Assembly: GCA_022843175.1 (NCBI GenBank)
Contig: JALHOE010000041.1
Location: 1 to 50,146, forward strand
Length of the DNA: 50,146 nt
DNA from: Deltaproteobacteria bacterium
Lineage (GTDB): Bacteria > Myxococcota_A > Polyangia > Polyangiales > JADJMO01
Direction: 5' to 3'
Part shown: piece after piece, positions 16,107 through 26,421 of the stretch
Layout of the letters: each line of letters begins with the position of its first letter
Position numbering within the stretch: position 1 is the stretch's first letter
Program-made: the position numbers and the translations under genes
The notes under the pieces: model-generated
Told to the model about the DNA's origin: nothing
The model's input: only the letters and a program-made list of their open reading frames with translations
The model's database searches: none

Positions 16107-16910
16107 ATGCGCGCCCACGTCGTCGCGCTGACGGTCGCTTTCGCGCTCGTCGCGCCAGCGGTGTACGCGGCTCCGTGCGAGACCGCGAGCGAGTGCCCGT
16201 CGGGCTTCTGCGTCGACGGCGTGTGCTGCGACGCTGCGTGCACCGGCCAGTGCGAGGCGTGCGACGTGCCCGGCACGATCGGCACCTGCGTCGGCGTCGA
16301 CGGCGCGCCGCACGGTACGCGCCCGGCGTGCTCTCCGCCGTGGACCCCTGCCTGTCGCGTGAGCCTGTGCGACGCAAGCCGCAGCCGCAGCGCGTGCGTC
16401 GAGCCGGTGTTCAAGCCCGCGTGCGACTGCACCAAGGACAGCGAGTGCGGCTCCGGCCACTGCGCCGACGGCGTCTGCTGCAACGTCGCCTGCGACGGCC
16501 AGTGCGAGGCGTGCGATCTGCCCGGCTCCCGCGGCAGGTGCGTGCCGGTCACCGGCGAGCCGCGCGGCATCCGAAAGGGTTGCCCCGTCCCCGGCCTCGG
16601 GATCTGCACCGTGCAGGCGTGCAACGGCACCGACACCAAGAGCTGCCACCACGTCCACAACGCCGAGACCAACTGCGACACCATCTGCGGCGGCCGCGTA
16701 CAGCGCCACTGCGACGGGCAGGGCGGCTGCGGGCTCGCGCACGAGCTCAAGTGTCCGAATCAGTCGTGCAGCACGGCGACGCCGGAGCCCACCGAGCGGC
16801 CTCGTTTCCTCGACGCGCTGCTGGTGCTCGGCGTCGCCGCCGCGGTTACGAGAGGCGCGCGTGCTTGGCGAGCCGCTCCTCGACCATCGTGTCGGCGACA
16901 CGATAGGTAG
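16107..16910 (+). CDS. Cys-rich exported protein with C-terminal hydrophobic anchor
   Basis: A 267-aa protein with signal peptide (A-L-V-A-P-A-V-Y-A-A) followed by two copies of an about 40-residue Cys module: E-C-P-S-G-F-C-V-D-G-V-C-C-D near residues 29-42 and E-C-G-S-G-H-C-A-D-G-V-C-C-N near 113-126, each followed by Q-C-E-A-C-D. Near the C-terminus a hydrophobic stretch (D-A-L-L-V-L-G-V-A-A-A-V) is followed by an Arg-rich tail, resembling cell-surface anchoring tails; a full MYXO-CTERM motif is not seen. It starts four bases after the cytochrome gene and its end overlaps the leucine dehydrogenase gene on the other strand by 65 bases. Confidence 0.7.
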   Translation: MRAHVVALTVAFALVAPAVYAAPCETASECPSGFCVDGVCCDAACTGQCEACDVPGTIGTCVGVDGAPHGTRPACSPPWTPACRVSLCDASRSRSACVEPVFKPACDCTKDSECGSGHCADGVCCNVACDGQCEACDLPGSRGRCVPVTGEPRGIRKGCPVPGLGICTVQACNGTDTKSCHHVHNAETNCDTICGGRVQRHCDGQGGCGLAHELKCPNQSCSTATPEPTERPRFLDALLVLGVAAAVTRGARAWRAAPRPSCRRHDR

Positions 16911-17898
16911 GCAGCGCGAGCCGCTCCGAGCGTTCGCAGATCTCGAGGATGGTGTCGTAGATCTTGTGCGTGTCGATCCGCGACTGCTCGGCGTTGTAGC
17001 CCTTGACCTCGGCGGCGACGTTGATCAGACCGCCCGCGTTGATGGCGTAGTCCGGCGCGTAGAGGATGCCGCGCTGGAAGAGCGACTCGCCGTGCCGCGG
17101 CTCGGCCAGCTGATTGTTGGCGGCGCCCGCGACGATCTTGCAGCGCAGCCGCGGGATCGTCTCGTCGTTGAGCGCGGAGCCGAGCGCGCAGGGCGCGATC
17201 ACGTCGCACTCCACGTCGAAGATGTGCTCGATCGCGACGATGCTCGCCTTGAACTCGCGCTGCGCGCGCTCGGCCTTGAGCGGATCGACGTCGGCGACGG
17301 TGAGCTTCACGCCATGCTCGTGGAGCTCTTTGCAGAGGTAATAGCCGACGTGGCCGATGCCCTGCACCGCGACGTGCAGGCCCTTGAGGTCGTCGCGCCC
17401 GAGCTTGCTCTTCACGCAGGCCTCGATGCCGCGACGCACGCCGAGCGCGGTGAACGGCGACGGGTCGCCCGAGCCGCCGTTGGCCTCGGAGACGCCGGTG
17501 ACGTGCTTGGTGACCGAGCGGATGACCTCCATGTCCTCGAGCGAGGTGCCGCTGTCCTCCGCCGTGATGTAGTGGCCGCCGAGATCCTCGATGAAGCGGC
17601 CGAAGGCCCGGAACAGCGCGACCCGGTCGAAGTGGCCGCGCGGTCGGAGCAGCACCGACTTGCCACCGCCGTGCGCGATGCCCGCGAGCGCCGCCTTGTA
17701 GGTCATCCCGCGGGCGAGGCGGAGCGCGTCGATCAGCGCGGCCTCGTCCTTGTCGTAATGGAGGAACCGGCACCCGCCGAGCGCGGGCCCGAGCCGCGTG
17801 TCGTGGATGGCGACGATCGCCCGAAGGCCGCTCGCTTGATCGCGCGCGACGTGAACTTCGCCGTAGTCGTAGGTGGCCATGTGGCCGAAGAGGTCCAT
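16846..17898 (-). CDS. Leucine (Glu/Leu/Phe/Val family) dehydrogenase
   Basis: NAD-dependent oxidative deamination of branched-chain amino acids; cytoplasmic. ATG 17898 gives 350 aa, matching the family length, and places the catalytic lysine at K80 in A-H-G-G-G-K-S-V, the same number as in classical leucine dehydrogenases; the upstream in-frame start at 17961 would add 21 atypical residues. Other marks are G-P-A-L-G-G-C-R near residue 37, A-E-D-S-G-T at about 113 and the nucleotide-binding G-I-G-H-V-G near 178. Catabolism of leucine and valine, or supply of branched-chain starters for iso-fatty acids as in myxobacteria, is plausible. Its 3' end overlaps the Cys-rich gene on the other strand. 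Confidence 0.93.
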   Translation of the reverse strand: MDLFGHMATYDYGEVHVARDQASGLRAIVAIHDTRLGPALGGCRFLHYDKDEAALIDALRLARGMTYKAALAGIAHGGGKSVLLRPRGHFDRVALFRAFGRFIEDLGGHYITAEDSGTSLEDMEVIRSVTKHVTGVSEANGGSGDPSPFTALGVRRGIEACVKSKLGRDDLKGLHVAVQGIGHVGYYLCKELHEHGVKLTVADVDPLKAERAQREFKASIVAIEHIFDVECDVIAPCALGSALNDETIPRLRCKIVAGAANNQLAEPRHGESLFQRGILYAPDYAINAGGLINVAAEVKGYNAEQSRIDTHKIYDTILEICERSERLALPTYRVADTMVEERLAKHARLS

Positions 17899-18011
17899 GG
17901 CCGGGAACCCTAGTGAAAAGCGCGGGCGAATCCATCGCGCGTTGCGTCGACAAAAAGGCACAAGGCGACGACACCGAAGCGCCGTCGCCCTGCAGGTTGT
18001 CGTTTACGAGA

Positions 18012-18185
18012 TCAGGACGCCGCCGGCGAAGCCGCCGGAGCCGCCGAATCCGTGCCCGCCGCCGGAGCGGTCTCGGTGCCAGCCGGAGTGCCACCCGTCT
18101 CGGCGGGCTTCTTGTCGCCGCCGCAGGCGATGAGGAGGAACGCACCGAGGACACCGACTGCCACGACCGTCAGAAACTGCTTCAT
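18012..18185 (-). CDS. Small alanine/threonine-rich lipoprotein
   Basis: A 57-aa protein from ATG 18185 with GGAGG eight bases upstream. The signal M-K-Q-F-L-T-V-V-A-V-G-V-L-G-A-F-L-L ends in lipobox L-I-A-C, followed by G-G-D-K-K-P and a Pro/Ala/Gly/Thr-rich tail. No domain is recognisable. It is divergent from the sigma54 activator, with about 200 bases between starts. Confidence 0.7.
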   Translation of the reverse strand: MKQFLTVVAVGVLGAFLLIACGGDKKPAETGGTPAGTETAPAAGTDSAAPAASPAAS

Positions 18186-18391
18186 TTTCCGAGCCTCCGA
18201 GGTAGGCGCGGCGGTGCCGCGCGTAAGGGGTTCCGATTGGGGAACGGCCAGGACGATACACAAAGCCCGGGCACACTGCAGCATTTTCGAGCAACCAGGG
18301 AGGAGCCAGGACCACCTCAGCTGGTTTTCCCAGCCGATCGCCGCATTCGTGGTGAGGACGCGCGGCTCCCGCGGTGATAAAGACGTGGGCG

Positions 18392-20263
<1,872 letters not shown>

Positions 20264-20287
20264 GCGAACACCGACGCTCCTTCTCGG

Positions 20288-20458
20288 TCAGTCGCAGGTG
20301 CAGCTCTCGGGGCGGTCGAGGAGCTCTTTGACCTCGAGGCACTCGAGGCCGAGATCGAGCAGCGCGTGGGCGACCGCTTCGTCTCCGAGGGTGAAGGCCT
20401 CGCGCACGGGCGGCGGGAGGTTGGGCGCCGCCCGCAGCAGCTCTCTCATCTGCAGCAT
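20288..20458 (-). CDS. Small hypothetical protein, 56 aa
   Basis: Not a shadow: this frame, ATG 20458 to TGA 20288, is complete, has strongly GC-biased third codon positions and reads as a soluble peptide: M-L-Q-M-R-E-L-L-R-A-A-P-N-L then P-P-P-V-R-E-A-F-T-L-G-D-E-A-V-A, ending D-R-P-E-S-C-T-C-D with a C-x-C near the end. The stop lies 24 bases from the convergent stop of the sigma54 activator. ATG 20449 is an alternative start. No homologue known to me. Confidence 0.5.
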   Translation of the reverse strand: MLQMRELLRAAPNLPPPVREAFTLGDEAVAHALLDLGLECLEVKELLDRPESCTCD

Positions 20459-20511
20459 GCCTGATCCGATGCCGTCGCGAGCGCGGTGGGTTCAACGTAT
20501 TCTCGCGGTCG

Positions 20512-20931
20512 ATGGCGCGCGCGAAGAGCAAACAGGACGCGGCGCTCGCAGAGCTGCGGGCGTTCGGGCTCGCCTACCCCGGCGCACATACCAAGAGCCC
20601 GTGGCCGGGCCACCTCGATCTCGCCGTGAAGGACAAGACCTTTGCCTTCCTCAGCGCCGAGGGCGAGCCATTCAGCATCTCGTGCAAGCTGCCGCACTCG
20701 GGCCAGGTCGCCCTCATGCTCCCGTTCGCGAAGCCGACCGGCTACGGCCTGGGCAAGAGCGGTTGGGTGACGGCCACGCTCGCCCCCGGTGAGGCGCCCC
20801 CGGTGGAGCTGTTCCGCGAGTGGATCGACGAGAGCTACCGCGCCCGTGCGCCGAAGAAGCTGGTCGCGTCCCTCGGCGAGATGTCGCCGGGCCAAAAAGC
20901 GAAACCAGTCAAAAAACGAATCAAACAGTGA
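20512..20931 (+). CDS. MmcQ/YjbR-family protein
   Basis: A 139-aa protein of the MmcQ/YjbR type, a small alpha/beta fold often described as DNA-binding. Visible family features: A-E-L-R-A-F-G-L-A-Y-P-G-A-H at about residues 12-25, the segment K-T-F-A-F-L-S near 42, and G-Y-G-L-G-K-S-G-W-V near 77, followed by a C-terminal helix R-E-W-I-D-E-S-Y-R. The Lys-rich tail is longer than usual. It stands alone, divergent from the 56-aa gene; function is uncertain. Confidence 0.8.
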   Translation: MARAKSKQDAALAELRAFGLAYPGAHTKSPWPGHLDLAVKDKTFAFLSAEGEPFSISCKLPHSGQVALMLPFAKPTGYGLGKSGWVTATLAPGEAPPVELFREWIDESYRARAPKKLVASLGEMSPGQKAKPVKKRIKQ

Positions 20932-21021
20932 ACTGCTTGTCCGGGCGCACATTTCGTTGCGCGACGTCTCAACTTTGATACCTCCTCGGCCGTAGTCGCG
21001 TAATCGCGGGAGGAGGGCACG

Positions 21022-24000
21022 ATGTCGTCGGCGAAACTTGCGGCCGCTCTATGTGGGCTGCTCCTGGGGCTCACCACGGCGTGTAGCGGCGGTGAGGAGG
21101 TCTTCTACGAGGACCTCGATACCGGAGCCGACACGAGTCCGGGCGGCGAGGTGTTGCCCTGCGAGCCCACCAAGTCGCTCTGCAGCGGCACCTGCGTCGA
21201 CGTCATCAACGACACGAAGAACTGCGGCGAGTGCGGCAAGACCTGCCCGGACGGTCTGGTTTGTCAGGCGGGGCGCTGCTCGGTGACCTGTCCCTCCCCG
21301 CAGAAGAACTGCTCCGGCGTCTGCGTCTCGCACGACACCGACCGCAACAACTGCGGCGCCTGCGGCGTGAAGTGCAACGCCGGTGAGGTCTGCAGCGACG
21401 GCAAGTGCCAGGTCAACTGCGGCATCGGCTTCACCGAGTGCGTCACGGTGGACATGCGCACCTGCGCTGCGACCGCGACCGATCGCAACAACTGCGGCGC
21501 GTGCGGCGTGACCTGCAAGTCGGGCGAGATCTGCAACGCCGGCAAGTGCGAGGTCTCCTGCGGCAGCGGCCTCACGATCTGCAGCGACGTCTGTCGCGAC
21601 GTGAAGACCGACCGCAGCAACTGCGGGACGTGCGGCGTGACCTGCAAGGCCGGTGAGGTCTGCAGCGACGGCAAGTGCGAGGTCTCGTGCGGCGGTGGGC
21701 TCACCGAGTGCAGCGGCGTCTGCCGCGACGTCACCACCGACCTCAACCACTGCGGCGCGTGCGGCACGAAGTGCGCGGCCGGCCAGGTGTGCACCGCCGG
21801 CAAGTGCGCCGTTTCCTGCGGCGGCGGGCTCACCGAGTGCGGCGGCGTGTGCCGCGACATCAAGACCGACAACGCCAACTGCGGCACCTGCGGCGTCTCG
21901 TGCAAGGCCGGTGAGGTCTGCTCCGACGGCAAGTGCGCGGTGACCTGCGGCGGCGGCACGGTGGAGTGCGCGGGCGTCTGCCGCGACCTCACCAGCAACA
22001 ACAACAACTGCGGCGCGTGCGGCGTCGTGTGCAAGGCCGGCGAGAAGTGCTCCGGCGGCAAGTGCGAGGTGAGCTGCGGCGGCGGTCTCACCAACTGCGG
22101 CGGCGTCTGTCGCGACACCCAGGGCGACGCGGTGAACTGCGGCGGGTGCGGAATCGCCTGCCCCTCCGGGACCGTCTGCGGCGGCGGCGTCTGCGCCCTG
22201 ACGTGCGGCTCCGGGCTCTCGCTCTGCAGCGGCTTCTGCAAGGACACCCAGAGCGATCCGAGCAACTGCGGTGGGTGCGGGAAGAACTGCCCCGTCGGTC
22301 AGGTTTGCTCGAGCGGCGCGTGCGCGCTGACGTGCGGCGCGGGGACGTCGGAGTGCAGCGGCGTCTGCCGCGCGCTCGACACCGACAACAGCAACTGCGG
22401 CGGGTGCGGTATCAAGTGCCCGGCCGGCCAGGTATGCGGCGACGGCAAGTGCGGCGTCACCTGCGGCGGCGGCCTCACCAACTGCAGCGGCATCTGCCGC
22501 GACCTCAGCACCGACCTCAACAACTGCGGCAAGTGCGGCGACAAGTGCGCCCCCGGTCGCGTGTGCAGCGGCAGCGTGTGCGCCGTCTCGTGCGGCGCAG
22601 GCCTCACCGAGTGCAGCGGCGTCTGTCGCGATCTCAAGAGCGATCAGAACAACTGCGGCTTCTGCGGCACGACCTGTGCGGCCGGTCAGATCTGCAACGG
22701 CGGCTCGTGCGAGGTGAGCTGCGGCGCGGGCCTCACCAACTGCAGCGGCGTCTGCCGCGACCTCCTCACCGACGTCAACAACTGCAAGACCTGCGGCGCT
22801 GCGTGCCCTGCGGGCCAGCTGTGCAGCGGCGGCAACTGCCAGGTCTCGTGCGGCGGCGGTCTCTCGAACTGCAGCGGCGTCTGCCGCGACACGTCGACCG
22901 ATCTCAACAACTGCGGCGGCTGCGGCCTCAAGTGCGCGGCGGGTCAGGTCTGCAGCCTCGGAACGTGCACGGTCTCGTGCGGCGGCGGCCTGCTGAACTG
23001 CAGCGGCGTCTGCCGCGACCTCGACACCGACGTGAACAACTGCGGCGACTGCGGCCTCAAGTGCGCGGCGGGTCAGGTCTGCAGCGACGGCGTGTGCGCC
23101 GTCTCGTGCGGCACCGGCCTCACCAACTGCAGCGGCACCTGCCGCGATCTCACCACGGACCTCAACAACTGCGGCGGCTGCACCAATAAGTGCGCGGCGG
23201 GTCAGGTCTGCAGCGGCAGCACCTGCCAGGTCTCGTGCGGCGGCGGCACCACCAACTGCAGCGGCGTGTGCCGCGACCTCACGAGCGACCAGAACAACTG
23301 CGGCGCCTGCGGCAAGCTGTGCGGGGCCGGCGAGATCTGCAGCGGCAGCACGTGCGTCGTCTCGTGCGGCGGCGGGCTCACCAACTGCGGCGGCATCTGT
23401 CGCGACCTCAAGACCGACGCCAACAACTGCAACGCGTGCGGCACCTCGTGCGCGGTGGGGCAGATCTGCGCGGCCGGCGTGTGCAAGGTCTCGTGCGGGA
23501 GCACCCTCACCGACTGCAGCGGCGTCTGCCGTGACACGCAGGCCGACGCCAGCAACTGCGGCGCCTGCGGCAACGTCTGTGGCGCGGGCCAGGTCTGCGA
23601 CGCCGGCGTGTGCAAGACGACGTGCACGGGCGGTCTCACCAACTGCTCCGGCGTCTGCCGCGACCTCACCAACGACCCGGCGTTCTGCGGAAGCTGCAGC
23701 AACGTGTGCGGGCCGGGGCTCGCCTGCGTCGGCGGCGTCTGCTCCACGACGTGCGGGCCCGGCCTCACGCTGTGCTCGGGCGTCTGCGTCAACACCACCA
23801 GCGACGGCAGCAACTGCGGCGGTTGCGGCATCAGCTGCGGCTCGAGCGGCGTGTGCGTGGGCGGCGGCTGCGCGTCGATCCCGAAGTGCAACAGCGGCCC
23901 GGCGAAGATCCTCGTCTACGGCCCGACCGGCACCGCCGAGCAGCCGTACTTCCCGGCCGGCTCGATCGTCACCGTCGCCTCCACCTCGGACTGGAACACC

Positions 24001-24507
24001 ATGACGGCGACGGACTTCGCCAAGTTCCACGTCATCGTCCTCGGCGACAAGAACTGCTCCGGTCCGACCGAGGGCGACTACAACATCGCGTACAACAAAC
24101 GCGCGACGTGGAACTCGGTCGTCACCGGGCGCGTCGTCGTCAGCGGCATCAACCCCGGCTGCAAGCTGAACGACGCCGCGAAGCAGTTCATGCGCGAGTC
24201 GTTCAAGTGGCTCGCGAGCGGTCCCACCACGGGCCTCTACGTGGGCAGCGACTGGGGCCGTCGAAACCTCGACTTCCTCGATTCGATCGGCACGTTCGCC
24301 TCGCTCGGCGTCGCCGCCGACGACGTGTCGATCGTGGCCAGCGGCCACCCGGCACTGGTCGGTCAGACCGACGCGACGCTGTCCAACTGGAACAAGTCGA
24401 TCCGTTCGCAGATCCTGGCCTTCCCGCCCAGCTTCGGCGTCCTCGCGAAGCAGACCTCCACCAGCAAAGCGGTCGTGGTTGGTCGCAACGCTGCGTGCGT
24501 GCCGTAG
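21022..24507 (+). CDS. Giant Cys-rich surface lipoprotein with 21 tandem repeats and ThuA-like C-terminus
   Basis: A 1161-aa exported protein with lipobox T-T-A-C near residues 17-20 and ribosome site GGGAGGAGGG 5 bases before ATG 21022. Residues about 54-955 are 21 tandem modules of about 43 residues, each with about eight Cys: C-S-G-V-C-R-D-L, N-N-C-G-x-C-G, C-x-A-G-x-V-C, C-x-V-S-C-G. Module 3 has a degenerate first segment. The C-terminal 200 residues (A-K-I-L-V-Y-G-P-T-G; I-V-L-G-D-K-N-C) form a Rossmann-like ThuA-type region. It probably folds into a rod stabilised by disulfides; binding or adhesion is inferred. TTGCGC/TACCTC at about 20957-20984 could be a promoter, weakly. The OmpA gene follows 23 bases later. 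Confidence 0.8.
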   Translation: MSSAKLAAALCGLLLGLTTACSGGEEVFYEDLDTGADTSPGGEVLPCEPTKSLCSGTCVDVINDTKNCGECGKTCPDGLVCQAGRCSVTCPSPQKNCSGVCVSHDTDRNNCGACGVKCNAGEVCSDGKCQVNCGIGFTECVTVDMRTCAATATDRNNCGACGVTCKSGEICNAGKCEVSCGSGLTICSDVCRDVKTDRSNCGTCGVTCKAGEVCSDGKCEVSCGGGLTECSGVCRDVTTDLNHCGACGTKCAAGQVCTAGKCAVSCGGGLTECGGVCRDIKTDNANCGTCGVSCKAGEVCSDGKCAVTCGGGTVECAGVCRDLTSNNNNCGACGVVCKAGEKCSGGKCEVSCGGGLTNCGGVCRDTQGDAVNCGGCGIACPSGTVCGGGVCALTCGSGLSLCSGFCKDTQSDPSNCGGCGKNCPVGQVCSSGACALTCGAGTSECSGVCRALDTDNSNCGGCGIKCPAGQVCGDGKCGVTCGGGLTNCSGICRDLSTDLNNCGKCGDKCAPGRVCSGSVCAVSCGAGLTECSGVCRDLKSDQNNCGFCGTTCAAGQICNGGSCEVSCGAGLTNCSGVCRDLLTDVNNCKTCGAACPAGQLCSGGNCQVSCGGGLSNCSGVCRDTSTDLNNCGGCGLKCAAGQVCSLGTCTVSCGGGLLNCSGVCRDLDTDVNNCGDCGLKCAAGQVCSDGVCAVSCGTGLTNCSGTCRDLTTDLNNCGGCTNKCAAGQVCSGSTCQVSCGGGTTNCSGVCRDLTSDQNNCGACGKLCGAGEICSGSTCVVSCGGGLTNCGGICRDLKTDANNCNACGTSCAVGQICAAGVCKVSCGSTLTDCSGVCRDTQADASNCGACGNVCGAGQVCDAGVCKTTCTGGLTNCSGVCRDLTNDPAFCGSCSNVCGPGLACVGGVCSTTCGPGLTLCSGVCVNTTSDGSNCGGCGISCGSSGVCVGGGCASIPKCNSGPAKILVYGPTGTAEQPYFPAGSIVTVASTSDWNTMTATDFAKFHVIVLGDKNCSGPTEGDYNIAYNKRATWNSVVTGRVVVSGINPGCKLNDAAKQFMRESFKWLASGPTTGLYVGSDWGRRNLDFLDSIGTFASLGVAADDVSIVASGHPALVGQTDATLSNWNKSIRSQILAFPPSFGVLAKQTSTSKAVVVGRNAACVP
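21181..23889 (+). repeat. Coding tandem repeats, 21 units of about 129 bases
   Basis: The 21 Cys modules of the lipoprotein are direct DNA repeats of about 129 bases. Neighbouring units (for example 14 and 15 near 22880-23090) keep long shared stretches such as AACTGCGGCGGCTGCGG, showing recent duplication, while others have diverged. Unit number may therefore vary between strains. Confidence 0.85.
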
Positions 24508-24530
24508 TCTCCCGCCCGAGAACCATCCTG

Positions 24531-26279
24531 ATGCGCAAGCTCAACGCTCTTGCCGTTGCAGTTGCAGTCGGTCTCTTTGCCAACGGCGCCCGGGCGCTCG
24601 AGGGGTTCGCGCTCAATCGCTACGAGCCCACGCCCCTCGCCAACGACTGGATGCGTGTCGAGCGGCCGACCGGCCTGCCCCACCTCGGCTACGGCGGCGT
24701 GCTCACCGGCGACTGGGCGCATCGGCCGCTGGTGCTCATCCGCGAGAGCTCCGACGGCTCGCGCACGCGCGTGCAGGACGTCGTGGGCAACACGTTCTAT
24801 GTGACGCCGGGGCTCGCCCTCGGGCTGTGGAACCGGCTCACCGTCCACGCGGCGCTGCCGATCGTGGTCTACCAGGAGGGCAGCGGCCTGCGCACGACCG
24901 CGAGCGTCGCCGAGCCGAAGAACACGGTGCTCGGCGATCTCCGGGTGGGCGCGCGCCTGCGCATCCTCGGCGACACCGAGGGCGCTGCCGATCGTCCGCC
25001 GACGGTGTTCGGCCTCGGCCTCGGCACCTACCTGTGGCTGCCGACCGGCGAGCAGAGCTCGTGGTCGTCCGACGGCATGGTGCGCGGCGCACCGACGATC
25101 ATCGCCGAGCTCACGCCGACGCCGAACATCTTCCTCACGGGCAACCTCGGCTTCATGTTCCGGCCGGTTCGCGCGACCGCGAGCAACGCCACCGGAGCCG
25201 AGACGATCCTGGCGATCGCAGGCGGCGTGAAGTTCCTCGACAACAAGCTGCGGATCGGCGCCGAGGTGAGCACCGGCACCGGTCTTCGCGGCGACACCTT
25301 CTTCAAGCGCGGCTCCTCGCCGCTCGACGGCATGCTCTCCGGCACCTACCAGCTCGGCGGCGGCCTCTACACCTCGCTCGGCGTGGGGGGCGGCGCGCTG
25401 CCGGCCGCGGGCAGCCCGGCGTTCCGCATGGTGCTTCGCGTCGGCTGGGCCTCGCCATGGCCCGAGGCGCCGAAGCCACCGCCGCCGGCCCCGCCACCGC
25501 CGCCGGACACCGATGCCGATGGCGTCCTCGACAAGGACGACGCCTGCCTCAAGACGCCCGGCCTCAAGACCGCGGATCCGGCCACCAACGGCTGCCCGGA
25601 CACCGACAAGGACGGGATCATCGATCCGCAGGACGCCTGCCCGAACGAGGCCGGCCCGAAGACCGACGATCCGAAGACCAACGGTTGTCCGCCGCCGCCG
25701 CCGCCGCCCGACAAGGACAAGGACGGCATCGTCGACGCGGAGGACGCGTGCCCCGACGTTCCCGGGGTGAAGCACACCGATCCGAAGAAGAACGGCTGCC
25801 CGGCCGATCGCGACAACGACGGGGTGGCCGACGACAAGGACGCGTGCCCCGACGACCCCGGCCCCGCGACGGCCGATCCGGCGACCAACGGCTGCCCGGT
25901 GAAGACCAAGTTCGCGCAGGTGAAGGGCTCGGCGATCGTCATCACCGAGAAGGTGAACTTCGCGACCAACTCGGACGTCATCGTCGGCAACACGTCGTTC
26001 CAGGTGCTCGACTCGGTGTTCGAGATCCTCGACAAGACCCCGGCCATCAAGAAGGTCCGGATCGATGGACATACCGACAACAAGGGGAAGCCCGAGTACA
26101 ACCAGGACCTGAGTCAGCGCCGCGCGGACTCGGTCAAGAAGTACCTCCTCAAGAAGGGCCTCGACGCCGGCCGCGTCGACGCCCTCGGTAAGGGTCAGGA
26201 CGCGCCCATCGCCGACAACAAGACCGAGATCGGTCGCGCGAAGAACCGCCGCGTCGAGTTCGTCATCGTCACCGAATAG
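24531..26279 (+). CDS. OmpA-family protein with barrel and calcium-type (TSP3-like) repeats
   Basis: A 582-aa outer-membrane protein. ATG 24531 is followed by a signal peptide (L-A-V-A-V-A-V-G-L-F-A-N-G-A-R-A); the frame is open upstream only because of codon bias. Residues about 40-310 form a beta-barrel, then a Pro-rich hinge, then four thrombospondin type 3-like units (D-T-D-A-D-G-V-L-D-K-D-D-A-C and similar) at about 325-460. The C-terminal 130 residues are an OmpA domain with F-A-T-N-S-D and I-D-G-H-T-D-N, then R-R-A-D-S-V, for peptidoglycan anchoring. Such proteins tether the outer membrane. It ends 30 bases before the hairpin repeats. Confidence 0.88.
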   Translation: MRKLNALAVAVAVGLFANGARALEGFALNRYEPTPLANDWMRVERPTGLPHLGYGGVLTGDWAHRPLVLIRESSDGSRTRVQDVVGNTFYVTPGLALGLWNRLTVHAALPIVVYQEGSGLRTTASVAEPKNTVLGDLRVGARLRILGDTEGAADRPPTVFGLGLGTYLWLPTGEQSSWSSDGMVRGAPTIIAELTPTPNIFLTGNLGFMFRPVRATASNATGAETILAIAGGVKFLDNKLRIGAEVSTGTGLRGDTFFKRGSSPLDGMLSGTYQLGGGLYTSLGVGGGALPAAGSPAFRMVLRVGWASPWPEAPKPPPPAPPPPPDTDADGVLDKDDACLKTPGLKTADPATNGCPDTDKDGIIDPQDACPNEAGPKTDDPKTNGCPPPPPPPDKDKDGIVDAEDACPDVPGVKHTDPKKNGCPADRDNDGVADDKDACPDDPGPATADPATNGCPVKTKFAQVKGSAIVITEKVNFATNSDVIVGNTSFQVLDSVFEILDKTPAIKKVRIDGHTDNKGKPEYNQDLSQRRADSVKKYLLKKGLDAGRVDALGKGQDAPIADNKTEIGRAKNRRVEFVIVTE

Positions 26280-26309
26280 GCGCCATCGAACAGGCGCCCG
26301 CGATCGAAC

Positions 26310-26406
26310 AGGCGCGCGCGTCAGCGAGCGCCTAACTCAAATTCAAACTCTTCACGAACGCCCTGATCCACCCGCTCGGGTCAGGCGCTCGCTGACGCGC
26401 GCGCCT
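26310..26406. repeat. Hairpin repeat locus D (inverted pair, convergent gene ends)
   Basis: One forward copy (26310-26333) and one reverse copy (26383-26406) of the consensus 24-base hairpin, separated by 49 bases of less GC-biased DNA. Together they are a perfect 24-base inverted repeat and could form one large hairpin. Locus lies between the stop codons of the OmpA gene (26279) and the minus-strand porin (26422). Confidence 0.87.
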
Positions 26407-26421
26407 AGCTACACGGCGCGC

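Noticed and set aside
14240-16750. 836-codon frame antisense to the cytochrome and Cys-rich genes
   Set aside because: A codon-bias shadow; the plus strand has heme motifs, lipobox and ribosome site.
20957-20984. Promoter TTGCGC/TACCTC before the giant lipoprotein
   Set aside because: Weak match with 16-base spacing; kept only as a remark in the gene entry.
21049-24348. 1099-codon open frame antisense to the giant lipoprotein
   Set aside because: It mirrors the codon bias and repeats of the plus-strand gene; composition is Ala/Val/Arg-rich without start signals or a domain.
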